Shown here: positions 36,768-46,241 of the stretch, piece after piece
Position numbering within the stretch: position 1 is the stretch's first letter
How the letters are laid out: each line of letters begins with the position of its first letter
NCBI RefSeq assembly: GCF_000024325.1
Contig: NC_013223.1
Location: 1,550,001 to 1,614,000, forward strand
Source: Desulfohalobium retbaense DSM 5692
Lineage (GTDB): Bacteria > Desulfobacterota > Desulfovibrionia > Desulfovibrionales > Desulfohalobiaceae
DNA length: 64,000 bases
Direction: 5' to 3'
Translations under genes and position numbers: made by a program
Notes under the pieces: model-generated
Seen by the model: only the letters and a program-made list of their open reading frames with translations
What the model was told of the DNA's origin: nothing
The model's database searches: none

Positions 36768-37694
36768 CTATCCCTTATACAGCTTGGGGTTGAGGACATC
36801 GCGCAACCAGTCACCGAGCAGGTTGATGACCAGAATCAAAACCACCAGCAAGAATCCGGGAAAGGCGGTGATCCACCACGATCCGCTGAGCATGTATTCA
36901 AAGCCAATATTGATCAACGAGCCCAGCGACGGTTTATGCGGCGGCATGCCCAACCCGAGAAACGAGAGTGCGGCTTCGCTCATGATCGCATTCGCGACTT
37001 GAATGGTGGACAAGACAAAGATCGGCGAAAGACAGTTGGGCAGAATATGGCGCCACATGATCCTGTTGGAGCGCAACCCGATGACCCGGGAGGCCTCGAC
37101 ATATTCTTTTTTCTTTTCCGCCAGCACCGAGGCCCGAACGGTCCGGGCGTATTGCGGCCATTGGGCCAGCCCGATGACAACAATCAAAAACGGGACCGCT
37201 ATCTCTTCAAACCGCCCCACTCCGATGGCGGCCTGCAGGACCGCACTGACGAAAATAGCGACCATGAGGTAGGAAAACGAGAGTTGCACGTCAGCCAAGC
37301 GCATAAAAAACGAATCCAGCTTCCCCCCGAAATAGCCGGCCACAAGTCCAATTATGACCCCGAGCACGGCCTGGAGGGCCACCGCGCACAGACCGATGAT
37401 AATCGAGACGCGCATGCCGTAGATCATGGTTGAAAGCAGATCGCGGCCTTGATCGTCGGTCCCCAGAAGGAAATTGGTATCGCCGCCGTCCATCCATACC
37501 GGCGGCAATTCGGCATCGAGGATGCTTATGCTCGACGTATCATACGGATCATACGGGGCGGAAACCGGGGCAGTAAAAGCGACGATTGTCAGTGTCACCA
37601 AAATGACACAACTGATAATCGCCACCGGATCCCGAAAAAAACTGTACAGGATGTAGGAATCCTTAAACCGTTGCCAAGTACTCTTCGTCTTCAT
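36768..37694 (-). CDS. dppC: Peptide ABC transporter permease (DppC-like)
   Basis: 308 residues. A short N-terminal helix region (DSYILYSFFRDPVAIISCVILVTLTIVAF) and a periplasmic loop (APYDPYDTSSISILDAELPPVWMDGGDTNFLLGTDDQGRDLLSTMIYG) precede the five-helix core. The EAA loop is YVEASRVIGLRSNRIMWRHILPNCLSPIFVLSTIQ. This is the C-type permease of peptide and nickel importers. ATG 37694 overlaps the dppB stop by 4 bp and follows a G-rich ribosome site, so translation is coupled to dppB. Confidence 0.93.
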   Translation of the reverse strand: MKTKSTWQRFKDSYILYSFFRDPVAIISCVILVTLTIVAFTAPVSAPYDPYDTSSISILDAELPPVWMDGGDTNFLLGTDDQGRDLLSTMIYGMRVSIIIGLCAVALQAVLGVIIGLVAGYFGGKLDSFFMRLADVQLSFSYLMVAIFVSAVLQAAIGVGRFEEIAVPFLIVVIGLAQWPQYARTVRASVLAEKKKEYVEASRVIGLRSNRIMWRHILPNCLSPIFVLSTIQVANAIMSEAALSFLGLGMPPHKPSLGSLINIGFEYMLSGSWWITAFPGFLLVVLILVINLLGDWLRDVLNPKLYKG

Positions 37695-38665
37695 TTTGCC
37701 CCCGCCAAACGTACTTGGGGATTGACCCATCCATAAATGATATCCACTAACGTGTTCACAACGACCATCACGAGACCAACAAAGACAAGATAGGCAACCA
37801 GCAGTGACGTATCACTTCTTTCCACGGCTTCCATAAACAAGAAGCCCAGACCTTGCCATTGAAAGACCGTCTCCGTCAGAATAGTAAAGGCAATGGTAAT
37901 GCCGAGCTGGACTCCGCCGACTGTAATGACCGGCAGCAGCGTATTCTTGAAGGCATGCACAAACCATATTCTATATTTTTTCAACCCTTTAGCCCATGCA
38001 AATTTAATATATTCCGATTCCAGAACTTCCATCATCTCGGAACGGATTAAACGAATAAATAAGGGCAACATGATTGAGGAAAGCGAGACTGCCGGAAGAA
38101 TAAGATGCTTGATTCCATCCCATGTCAGCAGGCCGGTTTCCCAGCCGCCGATATTAACTGTGTCTCCCCGGCCAAATGAGGGCAACCAACCCAGTTCAAC
38201 AGAAAAAATGTAGATTAATACGATGGCCGTCAAAAAGACTGGGAGAGAGACACCGACGATACTCCCTCCCATAATACATCGTGAAAAAATACGTTTTGGA
38301 TAAATCGCAGCGTATATCCCCAAGGGCACGGAAAAAAGAATAATGATTAAACTACTGGCCAGCACAAGTTCAATAGTCGCAGGGGCCTTCTCCAAAATAA
38401 CACTCGTGGCAGGACGCTGGTAGAAATAGGAGGTACCGAGATCTCCGTGCAGAGCATTTTTCAAAAACCGGCCGTACTGCACCAGCACCGGATCCTTGAG
38501 CCCCATTTCTTCCCGCAAGGCTTCACGTTCGGCCTCGGAAGTAGAAATTCCGGTTATCATGCGCACCGGGTCGCCGACATTGTGCTTGATGGCGAATCCT
38601 ACGATGCTGATAATAAACATGACCAGCAATGCCTGGGCGATTCGCCTGACGATAAAGGCAAACAT
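37691..38665 (-). CDS. dppB: Peptide ABC transporter permease (DppB-like)
   Basis: 324 residues. It begins MFAFIVRRIAQALLVMFIISIVGFAI, typical of the B-type permease, and continues with a periplasmic loop ending in GDLGTSYFYQRPATSVI. The EAA loop is SEYIKFAWAKGLKKYRIWFVHAFKNTLLPVITVGGVQLG. ATG 38665 is preferred, since AAGGTGG lies 6 bp upstream; an ATG at 38671 is too close to it. It starts a four-gene BCDF run, separated from the binding-protein gene by a hairpin. Confidence 0.92.
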   Translation of the reverse strand: MFAFIVRRIAQALLVMFIISIVGFAIKHNVGDPVRMITGISTSEAEREALREEMGLKDPVLVQYGRFLKNALHGDLGTSYFYQRPATSVILEKAPATIELVLASSLIIILFSVPLGIYAAIYPKRIFSRCIMGGSIVGVSLPVFLTAIVLIYIFSVELGWLPSFGRGDTVNIGGWETGLLTWDGIKHLILPAVSLSSIMLPLFIRLIRSEMMEVLESEYIKFAWAKGLKKYRIWFVHAFKNTLLPVITVGGVQLGITIAFTILTETVFQWQGLGFLFMEAVERSDTSLLVAYLVFVGLVMVVVNTLVDIIYGWVNPQVRLAGAK

Positions 38666-38857
38666 AGACATCCACCTTCTTAGTGTTGAACGACGATGAG
38701 ATCAGCCCGATCCTGCCCCGTCTTCTGCATGATGAACAGCACGGGCCGTGGCACCGGCCAAGCTCCTCCTGAAAATCCACAGCATTTTGGAACTTCAGGA
38801 CCAACTCCGCCGCTACAGTTCCCCCGGTCCTGCGGTGAGCCCGAACGGGGCGGCCTC

Positions 38858-38888
38858 AAAAAGGAGGGCGGACCACTGTGGCCCGCCC
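38858..38888 (-). terminator. Attenuating terminator after the peptide-binding-protein gene
   Basis: On the minus strand GGGCGG, CCAC, GTGG and CCGCCC form a nested stem (38866-38888) followed by TCCTTTTT. It lies in the 256-bp gap before dppB and probably makes the binding protein more abundant than the permease. Confidence 0.8.
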
Positions 38889-38921
38889 TACCCGATACTC
38901 GGCGCTTCGATCAAGCTTTTC

Positions 38922-40472
38922 TTACTGGATAACCAGGTCCCCGAAATATGGGAAATTCTGCTTATTCACGATGGGCTCGATCTTCAGATTGTCCTTGCCG
39001 GCCCAGGAGAGGTGCTGCCAGTGCAAGGGCACGAACGCAGCATCTTCATAGAGGATCCGCTCCACCTTCTTCAGCATGGCGGTCCGCTTCTCCTGATCGG
39101 TCTCGGTCTGGGCGTCCAGAATGAACTGATCGACTTCCTTGTTGCAGTAGTTGCCGCTGTTGTATTGGCCGTATCCGGTTTCCTTGTTCGGGCACATGAG
39201 CAGGAATTCGGTGTAATTGGCCGAATCCTCGGTGTCCGGGTGCCAGCCGATCATTTGAATGTCGGCCACCTGGGCGTCGAACTTGTTCCAGTACTGGGCC
39301 TTGGGCATGGTGGTCAGATTGGCCTTGATCCCGATCTTGGAGAGCATGGCCGCCACAGCCTGAGCGATCTTTTCGTCTTTGACGTACCGATTGTTCGGGG
39401 CAATCATGGAGCACTCAAAGCCGTCGGGATAGCCGGCTTCCTTCATGAGTTCCTTGGCCTTGGCCACATCGTGGCGCGGCGTCAGCTCAGGCTGGTAGCT
39501 GGCAAACCCTTCCGGGGCCTGCTGCGCGGCCGGAGTGGCCCGGCCTTCCATGATCTTCTGGGCAATGCCGACGTTGTTCACGGCATGGACAATGGCCTGG
39601 CGCACTTTCTTGTTCGCAAATTCAGGGCGGCGTTCCTGGTTCAGCTGGAACGTGATCACCCGGCTACCGGACATGGTCACCAGATCGATGCCATCCCGTT
39701 TTTCCAGCCGGTCGTAATCCTGCGGCGGCACAGGCATGATGAAATCCACGTCGCCGGAAAGAAGGGCCGCCACGCGGGTGGAGTCCTTTTTGATCGGCGT
39801 GAGGATAATCTTGTCGACATTGCCGCTGTCCTCGTCCCAATAGTTGTCGTAGGCCTCGTAGACGACCTTGACGCCCTGCTGCCGCTCAACAACCTTGTAC
39901 TTCCCGGTACCGGACTCGTGGGTGTTGGCAAAGGTGTAGCCGATCTTCTTGATCGCGTCCTTCGGATTGCCGTTCTTGTCCTCACCGGTGTAGAACTCGC
40001 TGTCCATGGGGAAAATATAGGTCGCCATGTTCAACAGCAAAGGATAAGGTTTTTTGGTCACCACATCCACGGTGTATTGGTCCACCGCTTTGGCTCCCTC
40101 GAATGGTTCAAACAAGCCTTTGAAATCCGGGCTTTTCTTTAAGCGTTTCAATGTCCAGACAACATCCTTGGCCGTAAACGGGTTGCCGGAATGGAAGGTG
40201 ACCCCTTCGCGCAGGTGGAAGCGCATGGTGGTCGCATCGATACGTTCCCAGCTCGTGGCCAGGCGGGGTTCGAATTCCATATCCTTGGTCCAGCGCACCA
40301 ACGGGTCAAAGACCAGATGGGAATACTGGAGCATGCCGCCAGACAGCTGCACATGGGGATCCAAGGAATAGGGATCTGCGTCCATGGCTAAGCGCAACGT
40401 CTTCGCCTGAACACTCCCGACCAGGAGTATGCTGAAAATCAGCACACTCAAAATACATAGGACCCTCTTCAT
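38922..40472 (-). CDS. dppA: Periplasmic peptide/solute-binding protein, family 5 (DppA-like)
   Basis: 516 residues with a cleavable signal (MKRVLCILSVLIFSILLVGSVQA). The mature N-terminus reads KTLRLAMDADPYSLDPHVQLSGGMLQYSHLVFDPLVRW, the family-5 signature. It continues with TMRFHLREGVTFHSGNPFTAKDVVWTLKRLK, and RQAIVHAVN occurs in the second lobe. It captures oligopeptides or related ligands for the DppBCDF transporter. ATG 40472 follows GAGAGG; the open frame upstream has no signal peptide. It leads the operon. Confidence 0.93.
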   Translation of the reverse strand: MKRVLCILSVLIFSILLVGSVQAKTLRLAMDADPYSLDPHVQLSGGMLQYSHLVFDPLVRWTKDMEFEPRLATSWERIDATTMRFHLREGVTFHSGNPFTAKDVVWTLKRLKKSPDFKGLFEPFEGAKAVDQYTVDVVTKKPYPLLLNMATYIFPMDSEFYTGEDKNGNPKDAIKKIGYTFANTHESGTGKYKVVERQQGVKVVYEAYDNYWDEDSGNVDKIILTPIKKDSTRVAALLSGDVDFIMPVPPQDYDRLEKRDGIDLVTMSGSRVITFQLNQERRPEFANKKVRQAIVHAVNNVGIAQKIMEGRATPAAQQAPEGFASYQPELTPRHDVAKAKELMKEAGYPDGFECSMIAPNNRYVKDEKIAQAVAAMLSKIGIKANLTTMPKAQYWNKFDAQVADIQMIGWHPDTEDSANYTEFLLMCPNKETGYGQYNSGNYCNKEVDQFILDAQTETDQEKRTAMLKKVERILYEDAAFVPLHWQHLSWAGKDNLKIEPIVNKQNFPYFGDLVIQ

Positions 40473-40792
40473 AGAACCTCTCCTGTTGCTCGTTTGCGCC
40501 AATCCAGACCTCGACCGCGCCGAGGACACGCTCATGCCTGCCGATCCAACGGCGGACAGCGTCCCGGCAGAACGACTCTGTGTCGAATATTCCTCAAATC
40601 CTATACAATCGTGTGACAAATGGCAATACATTTGGCGCTGCAAGGATCCCTCTCGCCTCTGCTCCCCTTGTCAGGATCGGCGAATCACGGTAAGTCCGCT
40701 TGCCCCGAGGTCGGGGGGCTCCGCTTGCCCGCGTTTGTCGGCCCAGGATTGCAACGCCCAGCTACCAGCGGCTGAGCCAGGATGGAGGCACT
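40473..40792. other. Divergent intergenic region dppA / ThiS-like gene
   Basis: A 320-bp gap with no supported gene. A weak promoter candidate for dppA is TTGCCA (40621-40626 on the minus strand) with TATAGG (40600-40605), but the 15-bp spacer is short. Confidence 0.3.
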
Positions 40793-41038
40793 ATGTCAGC
40801 AGAAATCCGCTCCCAGGCTGCGTCTCGATACGAGCAGGACCCCATAACGGTTTGGATCGAACCGGAGAACGAATCGTGCCAATTCCCGAGCTTGAATACT
40901 GTCCAGCAATTGTTAAATCGTTTGGGATTGGGCGTGAACGATGCCCTGATCATCCGCAACAACACATTGCTGACTCCAGACCGCAAACTCCAGCCCGGGG
41001 ACCACATCACCGTCAGCCATGTGACCTCCAGAGGATAA
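40793..41038 (+). CDS. ThiS/MoaD-like beta-grasp protein, candidate sulfur carrier for TtuA
   Basis: 81 residues. The sequence has the beta-grasp pattern of MoaD, ThiS and TtuB: an initial strand ITVWIEP, then NTVQQLLNRLGLGVNDALIIRNNTLLTPDRKLQPGDHITVSHVTS. Known sulfur carriers end in Gly-Gly, which is adenylated and thiocarboxylated. This protein ends in Arg80-Gly81, with a single glycine, so whether it can be activated is open. ATG 40793 follows GGAGG. The ttuA gene begins 4 bp after its stop, as in TtuB-TtuA pairs, which strongly suggests that the two work together. Confidence 0.8.
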   Translation: MSAEIRSQAASRYEQDPITVWIEPENESCQFPSLNTVQQLLNRLGLGVNDALIIRNNTLLTPDRKLQPGDHITVSHVTSRG

Positions 41039-41042
41039 CCCC

Positions 41043-41942
41043 ATGAAATGCAAACGGTGTAAAGAACCTGCAGTCGTGGCCTTGCCCAGCCACCACACCG
41101 GATTCTGCGAACCGTGTTTCTTGCAGTTCTTTCAGCGCCAGGTCAAACGCGCCATCAAGGAAGAACGTCTGTTCACTCCTGAAGACCGGATTCTTGTGGC
41201 TGTGAGCGGGGGCAAAGATTCGCTGGCCCTTTTGTGGCAACTCCGTGACCTTGGCTACAATGTCCACGGCCTCCACGTCGATCTGGGCATTCCTGACTCC
41301 TCGGACCGTGCCAAGACCGCCATTGCTGCCTTTTGCGATCAACAGGCCATCCCGCTGCACATCGTCTCCACCGAAGAGGCCGGCGTAGCCATTCCCGATC
41401 TCGCAGAGCGGATCGATCAACCGGTCTGCTCCTTTTGCGGCAAAATCAAGCGCCATTTTTTCAATACCTATGCTGTAGAACACGGCTTCAATGTGCTGGC
41501 CACAGGCCATAACCTGGACGATGAGGTCAGCCGGCTTTTCGCCAACACCCTGGGATGGAAGACCGATTATCTGGCCACCCAGGGTCCCCTTCTGCCTGCG
41601 GACAATGGTTTTGCTCGCAAAGTCAAACCACTGTACCGCCATTCTGAATTTGAAACAGCCGCCTTCTGTTTTCTCAAAGGCATCGAGCACGTCAAAGCCC
41701 CCTGCCCGTATAGCCAGGGGGCCTCATTTACGTTGTACAAAAAACTTCTCAATGATCTGGAAACCGAGCAACCCGGTCGCAAGCTCTTTTTCTACCAGGA
41801 ATTTCTCCGCCGGGCTAAAAACTCTTTCCAAGACCATGCTCCCAAGCACCCCCCCATCGCCCCCTGTATCCGCTGTGGAGCTCCCACCTCGGCAGAAATC
41901 TGCAGCGTCTGCCGCCTGCGCAACAAGCTCGCAACAACCTGA
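41043..41942 (+). CDS. ttuA: tRNA 2-thiolation enzyme TtuA (PP-loop ATPase)
   Basis: 299 residues. Two zinc ribbons flank the catalytic domain: N-terminal C3, C6, C22, C25 and a C-terminal pair in CIRCG and CSVCR. The PP-loop is VSGGKDS (residues 54-60). Cys129 and Cys132 in CSFCG, and Cys221 in CPYSQG, match the three ligands of the iron-sulfur cluster of Thermus TtuA (C130, C133, C222). The family activates a tRNA uridine with ATP and inserts sulfur, in Thermus at ribothymidine 54 of tRNA; relatives (TtcA) act at cytidine 32. It follows the ThiS-like gene by 4 bp and probably receives its sulfur from it. Confidence 0.9.
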   Translation: MKCKRCKEPAVVALPSHHTGFCEPCFLQFFQRQVKRAIKEERLFTPEDRILVAVSGGKDSLALLWQLRDLGYNVHGLHVDLGIPDSSDRAKTAIAAFCDQQAIPLHIVSTEEAGVAIPDLAERIDQPVCSFCGKIKRHFFNTYAVEHGFNVLATGHNLDDEVSRLFANTLGWKTDYLATQGPLLPADNGFARKVKPLYRHSEFETAAFCFLKGIEHVKAPCPYSQGASFTLYKKLLNDLETEQPGRKLFFYQEFLRRAKNSFQDHAPKHPPIAPCIRCGAPTSAEICSVCRLRNKLATT

Positions 41943-42075
41943 ATCACGACACAAACCAGGGAAAGTTGCAACACTCAATTTTCTTTGTCATTACAGCCCC
42001 TGTCTTTGCTGCCTGAACGCGTTCTCTCAAAAGCGGCGTGAGACGAAAAACAACTTCCAATGCGCTTGACCGCCA

Positions 42076-42825
42076 TTACCTCTCCCTCCAGCCTTCCTCC
42101 GGTCGAAATTGTCGCCTGGAGGGAACCCAGCGCAACAGCCCTTCTCCTCCCCAGGGAGAACCCTGCACTCTGGTTTCCTCAAGCCCCTTTTGCACAAGAT
42201 GCAACAGCTGCCCCCGGGGAATCTCTCGGGCGCCGAAACGGAGCATGTGCGCGGTGGTTTGCTGACAATCCATAGCCGTAAAGCCCCGCTCCCGCAGGAC
42301 CTGGACCAAGGCGACCAAAGCGGCCTTGGAGGCGTTTGGCACACTATAGAACATGGATTCCCCGTAAAAGATCCGCCCCAGAGCGACCCCGTAAATTCCG
42401 CCGACCAGTTCTTCCCCCTGCCAGGTCGCTACACAATGGGCGTGCCCCTGTCTGTGAAGTTCACTATAGGCGTCAATCATCTCCGGGGTCAGCCAAGTGC
42501 CTTCTCCTTCCGGTCGTTTGGCCCTGGCACACCCCTGGATGATCTGCTCAAAGCTTTGATCCACACTCAGGCGAAACTCTCCCTTATTCAACGTTCGTCG
42601 CAGACTTCGAGGCATGTGGAACTCATCGCAAAACAGCACCAGTCTGGGGTCTGGCGACCACCACAACAACGGTGTCTCTTCGCTGTACCAAGGAAAAACG
42701 GTCCAGGCGTAAGCCTGCAAAAGGCGCGGCACGCTCAAATCGCCCCCAAGAGCAAGCAGCCCATCCTCCTCCGCCAGATCAGGGTGCGGAAAGACGGGCG
42801 CGTCGTACAATTGGAACACGGGCAT
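42076..42825 (-). CDS. aat: Leucyl/phenylalanyl-tRNA-protein transferase
   Basis: 249 residues. It adds leucine or phenylalanine from tRNA to proteins with N-terminal Lys or Arg, creating a destabilising N-degron. The family motifs are present: FPHPDLAEEDGLLALGGDLSVPRLLQAYAWTVFPWYSEETPLLWWSPDPRLVLF, AYSELHRQGHAHCVATWQGEELVGGIYGVALGRIFYGESMF and FTAMDCQQTTAHMLRFGAREIPR. ATG 42825 follows AAAGGATAG; a GTG six bases upstream is less likely. It lies downstream of clpS-clpA on the same strand but beyond a terminator, so the link is functional rather than clearly an operon. Confidence 0.95.
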   Translation of the reverse strand: MPVFQLYDAPVFPHPDLAEEDGLLALGGDLSVPRLLQAYAWTVFPWYSEETPLLWWSPDPRLVLFCDEFHMPRSLRRTLNKGEFRLSVDQSFEQIIQGCARAKRPEGEGTWLTPEMIDAYSELHRQGHAHCVATWQGEELVGGIYGVALGRIFYGESMFYSVPNASKAALVALVQVLRERGFTAMDCQQTTAHMLRFGAREIPRGQLLHLVQKGLEETRVQGSPWGGEGLLRWVPSRRQFRPEEGWRER

Positions 42826-42904
42826 ACACACTATCCTTTGTCGAGATATACATCGGAATCCAGGGCTAATCGGTGCCCGATTGAATTCAGAAGCTGCACA
42901 AAAA

Positions 42905-42937
42905 AGGCCGCCCCAAACAAGCGGTTCGGGGCGGCCT
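42905..42937 (-). terminator. Intrinsic terminator after clpA
   Basis: A 10-bp stem (42905-42914 with 42928-42937) with a 13-nt loop, followed on the minus strand by T6. It lies between clpA (stop 43073) and aat. Confidence 0.85.
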
Positions 42938-43072
42938 GCGCCACCTGTCCCTCAAACGGCAGGCAGGCGGCTGGTCCATTCACTGGGAAACTCTCTCAAG
43001 CCGAAGAAACGCATCCGGTATCAAGGGACTGGCGAAGCGTGAGCCACGCAGTCCCAGAATACGAGCCTCTGC

Positions 43073-45316
43073 TTAGCTCTTGGAATCGCGCGACTGGAAA
43101 CGCAAACTCAGTTGATCCTCTGTTCCGGATTTGCGTGTCCCAACAACGACTTCTCCCCCGTCCTGCAGCTTACCGAACAGCATGGCGTCAGCAAGCTTGT
43201 CCTTGATCTCTTCCTGGAGAACGCGCCCAAGCGGCCTAGCGCCATAGTCGGGATCATATCCTTTGCGGGCCAGTACCGCTTTCGCCTTGGGTTGGAGATG
43301 GATATGAACTCGTTTCTCAGCGAGTTGGGCATTGAGTTCGGCAATGAATTTGTCCACGATCTGTTCCATCAGCGCCTGACTCAGCGGAGCAAAGGGGACA
43401 ATGGCATCCAGGCGGTTACGGAATTCGGGGCTGAACAATTGTTCTGCAGCCCGGACCCCTTTGTTGGTCTTTTCGCCGGCCGATTCCTGGCCAAAACCGA
43501 TGCTCTTGCTGCTCATTTCCCGGGCCCCGGCATTCGAGGTCATAAGCAAAACGACGTGACGAAAATCCGCCTTACGGCCGTTATTGTCCGTCAATGTCGC
43601 GTAATCCATGACCTGAAGCAAGATATTAAACAGGTCCGGATGCGCTTTTTCGACCTCGTCCAAAAGCAGGACGCAATGGGGATGCTTGCGCACCGCGTCG
43701 GTCAACAAACCGCCCTGATCAAAGCCCACATAGCCAGGGGGCGCCCCGATAAGCCGGGCCACCGCGTGCTTTTCCATGTATTCACTCATGTCAAAGCGCA
43801 TAAAGTGAATGCCCAGCACGTTGGACAGCTGCTTGGCCAATTCGGTCTTGCCCACACCCGTGGGGCCGACCAGCAGGAAATTGCCCACCGGCTTTCCAGC
43901 TTCCCGCAATCCGGCCCGGGAACGCTTGATCGACTGGCCGATGACCGAAACCGCCTTGTCTTGACCAAAGACGACCCCTTTGAGTTCAGAGTCGAGGTGC
44001 GCCAACCGCTCCTTGTCCGAATGGCTGACACTTTTGATCGGGACCTTGGCGACACTGGCCACAACTTTCTCGATATCCTTCGGGGTCACACGCTTGCGCC
44101 GCTTCTTCCCCGTCTCCAGACGGAACAAAGCGCCGGCCTCATCGACAACATCTATGGCCTTGTCCGGAAGATATTTGTCTGAAACATACCGTGAGGTCAG
44201 TTCCACGGCGGCCCGGATGGCTGCGGTCGTGTACTGGATACCGTGGTGCCGTTCGTAATAGGGACGCAACCCTTGAAGGATCGCGATCGAGTCGGCTTCG
44301 GACGGCTCCGGGACCTCAATCTTCTGAAATCGCCTGGACAGGGCGCGGTCTTTTTCAAAATGGTTTTTGTACTCTTCATATGTGGTCGATCCAATACACC
44401 GCAACTCCCCGGAGGCCAAGACCGGCTTGAGGATATTGGAGGCATCCATGCTGCCGCCGCTGGTAGCGCCGGCCCCAACAATGGTGTGGATCTCATCGAT
44501 GAACAAGATGGCCTTGTCCATCTGGGTCAATTCCTTGATCACAGCCTTCAAACGCGCCTCAAAATCGCCGCGGTATTTACTGCCGGCCAACAAGGCCCCC
44601 ATATCGAGGCTGAAGAGGCGCGCGTCCTGAAACGACTCCGGCACCTCTTTATTCACGATGTTCCGAGCCAGCCCCTCGGCCAAGGCGGTCTTGCCCACGC
44701 CGGGATCCCCGACATAAATGGGGTTGTTTTTCCGCCGCCGGGCCAGCACTTGCACGGTCCGCTGCAGCTCTCCTTCGCGACCGATCAAGGGGTCGATCAT
44801 GCCGTCCCTGGCGCGCTGGATCAGATCCACCGCATACTGGTCCAGGGCTGAACTGCCCTTGCTCTCGGCGCTTTCCTCAGCAGTCTGGTGTTCCTGGCCG
44901 TGGGAGAGGTATTCGAGTACATCCAATCGCTCGACGCCCTGATGGCGCAAATAGTAGGCTGCGTAGGACTCCTCTTCCTCGAGAAGCGAGGCCAGAAGAT
45001 CGCCGACCTGAACCGCTTCCTTGCCCGCGGATTGCATGTGCATGATCGCGCGTTGCAAAACCCGCTGGACGCTTAAGGTCTGGATGACTTCTCTGGATTG
45101 TCCACTCGGATAGACCTCGAGGTGGTTCACAAAGAACTGCTCAAGTTCAGTCTTCAATTCTTTGAGATTCGCCCCGCAATGGTGCAAAAAGGCCTTCCCG
45201 TTCGTATCTTGGACATATGCATACAATATATGTTCGAGCGTCAGGAACTCATGCTGACGCCTTTTTACTTCGTGAACTGCCGACGCGAATATTCTCTCAA
45301 GTTCCTTACTGAGCAT
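43073..45316 (-). CDS. clpA: ATP-dependent Clp protease ATP-binding subunit ClpA
   Basis: 747 residues. An N-domain with two Clp repeats ([30 protein letters not shown]) is followed by AAA domain 1 (Walker [14 protein letters not shown], sensor [24 protein letters not shown]) and AAA domain 2 (Walker [14 protein letters not shown], Walker [13 protein letters not shown]). No coiled-coil M-domain is present, so it is ClpA and not ClpB. The IGF-type ClpP-binding loop reads SIGFGQES. It unfolds substrates for ClpP, which is not in the window. ATG 45316 follows AGAGGTG and lies 3 bp after the clpS stop. Confidence 0.96.
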   Translation of the reverse strand: MLSKELERIFASAVHEVKRRQHEFLTLEHILYAYVQDTNGKAFLHHCGANLKELKTELEQFFVNHLEVYPSGQSREVIQTLSVQRVLQRAIMHMQSAGKEAVQVGDLLASLLEEEESYAAYYLRHQGVERLDVLEYLSHGQEHQTAEESAESKGSSALDQYAVDLIQRARDGMIDPLIGREGELQRTVQVLARRRKNNPIYVGDPGVGKTALAEGLARNIVNKEVPESFQDARLFSLDMGALLAGSKYRGDFEARLKAVIKELTQMDKAILFIDEIHTIVGAGATSGGSMDASNILKPVLASGELRCIGSTTYEEYKNHFEKDRALSRRFQKIEVPEPSEADSIAILQGLRPYYERHHGIQYTTAAIRAAVELTSRYVSDKYLPDKAIDVVDEAGALFRLETGKKRRKRVTPKDIEKVVASVAKVPIKSVSHSDKERLAHLDSELKGVVFGQDKAVSVIGQSIKRSRAGLREAGKPVGNFLLVGPTGVGKTELAKQLSNVLGIHFMRFDMSEYMEKHAVARLIGAPPGYVGFDQGGLLTDAVRKHPHCVLLLDEVEKAHPDLFNILLQVMDYATLTDNNGRKADFRHVVLLMTSNAGAREMSSKSIGFGQESAGEKTNKGVRAAEQLFSPEFRNRLDAIVPFAPLSQALMEQIVDKFIAELNAQLAEKRVHIHLQPKAKAVLARKGYDPDYGARPLGRVLQEEIKDKLADAMLFGKLQDGGEVVVGTRKSGTEDQLSLRFQSRDSKS

Positions 45317-45318
45317 TG

Positions 45319-45630
45319 TTACACCTCTTCCATTGTACACTTCAGAGGATAGCCGTGCTTACGTGCCATCTGGCTGACCATGGCTACTTTAGTCTCTGCA
45401 ACTTCGGCTGTATAAATTCCACAAACACCAACACCGTTTTTGTGTACATTGAGCATTATCTGAGTCGCTTCCGCTTCAGATTTATTGAAAATGTCCATAA
45501 GCACCTGGACTACGAATTCCATTGTTGTATAATCGTCGTTGTGCAGAAGGACCTTATATCGAGAAGGCTCTTTAACGGCTGTTTCTTCACCTTTTTCCGG
45601 TACGATACGAGGATCGTTCTCCATACTCAT
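45319..45630 (-). CDS. clpS: ClpS, N-degron adaptor of ClpA
   Basis: 103 residues. The substrate-binding motif is [57 protein letters not shown], which contains all expected ClpS signatures, including HNDDYT, the helix M-x-x-V-V-x-V-L and the VHKNG turn. It delivers proteins with N-terminal Leu, Phe, Trp or Tyr to ClpA. ATG 45630 is preferred (GGAG 9 bp upstream) and overlaps the CYTH-gene stop by 4 bp; ATG 45624 is an alternative. Confidence 0.94.
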   Translation of the reverse strand: MSMENDPRIVPEKGEETAVKEPSRYKVLLHNDDYTTMEFVVQVLMDIFNKSEAEATQIMLNVHKNGVGVCGIYTAEVAETKVAMVSQMARKHGYPLKCTMEEV

Positions 45631-46241
45631 AAACAGGACTCCACATTGCCGTTTTGGCAAGACTGTCTCAAAGCCGAACGCTCCGGTTCCGAAAAGACAA
45701 AAGAGACATATCTCTCGGGGCTGTCTTTCGTGCCAGCGGCTGGATTGAGTTCGTGGTACGTGGCTGTGGTTGCCCGCCGAGGGTCAAGTTCCAAGGCCGC
45801 AGCCACCTGCGTCAATTCAGGCTCGTCTCCTTCGATTTCCACGAACCGCCCGAAAGGAACCCGGTCCAGGCAGACCTCGCAGGCGCCCCATCTCCATTTT
45901 GAACGGATTTTCTCATATTCGAGCACGACGCGCAAACCCAATTGCCCCAATACGGCCGCCGTCTCGTGCACGGATCCCACTTCTGTCTGATTTTCCTGCC
46001 ATACCTTGAGATCCTCAGGATGCTCTCCTGCCGGGGGGCTTTTGAGGCACAGGACAGTGCGTCCCCCCTGTCGCAGTCGCAGTAATTTGCGCTGCTGCAA
46101 TAACGCTCTGTCTGGCCAGTCAAAGATCCGGTTCGACTCAAAATACTCGCCAAGCAGTATCGCTTGCTCCTTCGTTTCAAGGAGCCGTCGCACAGCGCGC
46201 AGATCGTCCACACCATATTTGCGTTCCGATTCAAGGGCCAT
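45627..46241 (-). CDS. CYTH-domain protein (class IV adenylate cyclase / thiamine triphosphatase-like)
   Basis: 204 residues. The N-terminal E-x-E-x-K signature reads ALESERKY, and the phosphate-binding tunnel residues continue in [29 protein letters not shown] and FVEIEGDE. Such proteins bind triphosphate chains and act as CyaB-type adenylate cyclases or triphosphatases; the activity cannot be read off. The order of charged pairs (LRLR, CLK, EYEK, EIEG) is complete, so the enzyme is probably active. ATG 46241 follows AAAGAGG. Its stop overlaps the clpS start by 4 bp (ATGA), so it is translated with clpS. Confidence 0.88.
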   Translation of the reverse strand: MALESERKYGVDDLRAVRRLLETKEQAILLGEYFESNRIFDWPDRALLQQRKLLRLRQGGRTVLCLKSPPAGEHPEDLKVWQENQTEVGSVHETAAVLGQLGLRVVLEYEKIRSKWRWGACEVCLDRVPFGRFVEIEGDEPELTQVAAALELDPRRATTATYHELNPAAGTKDSPERYVSFVFSEPERSALRQSCQNGNVESCL

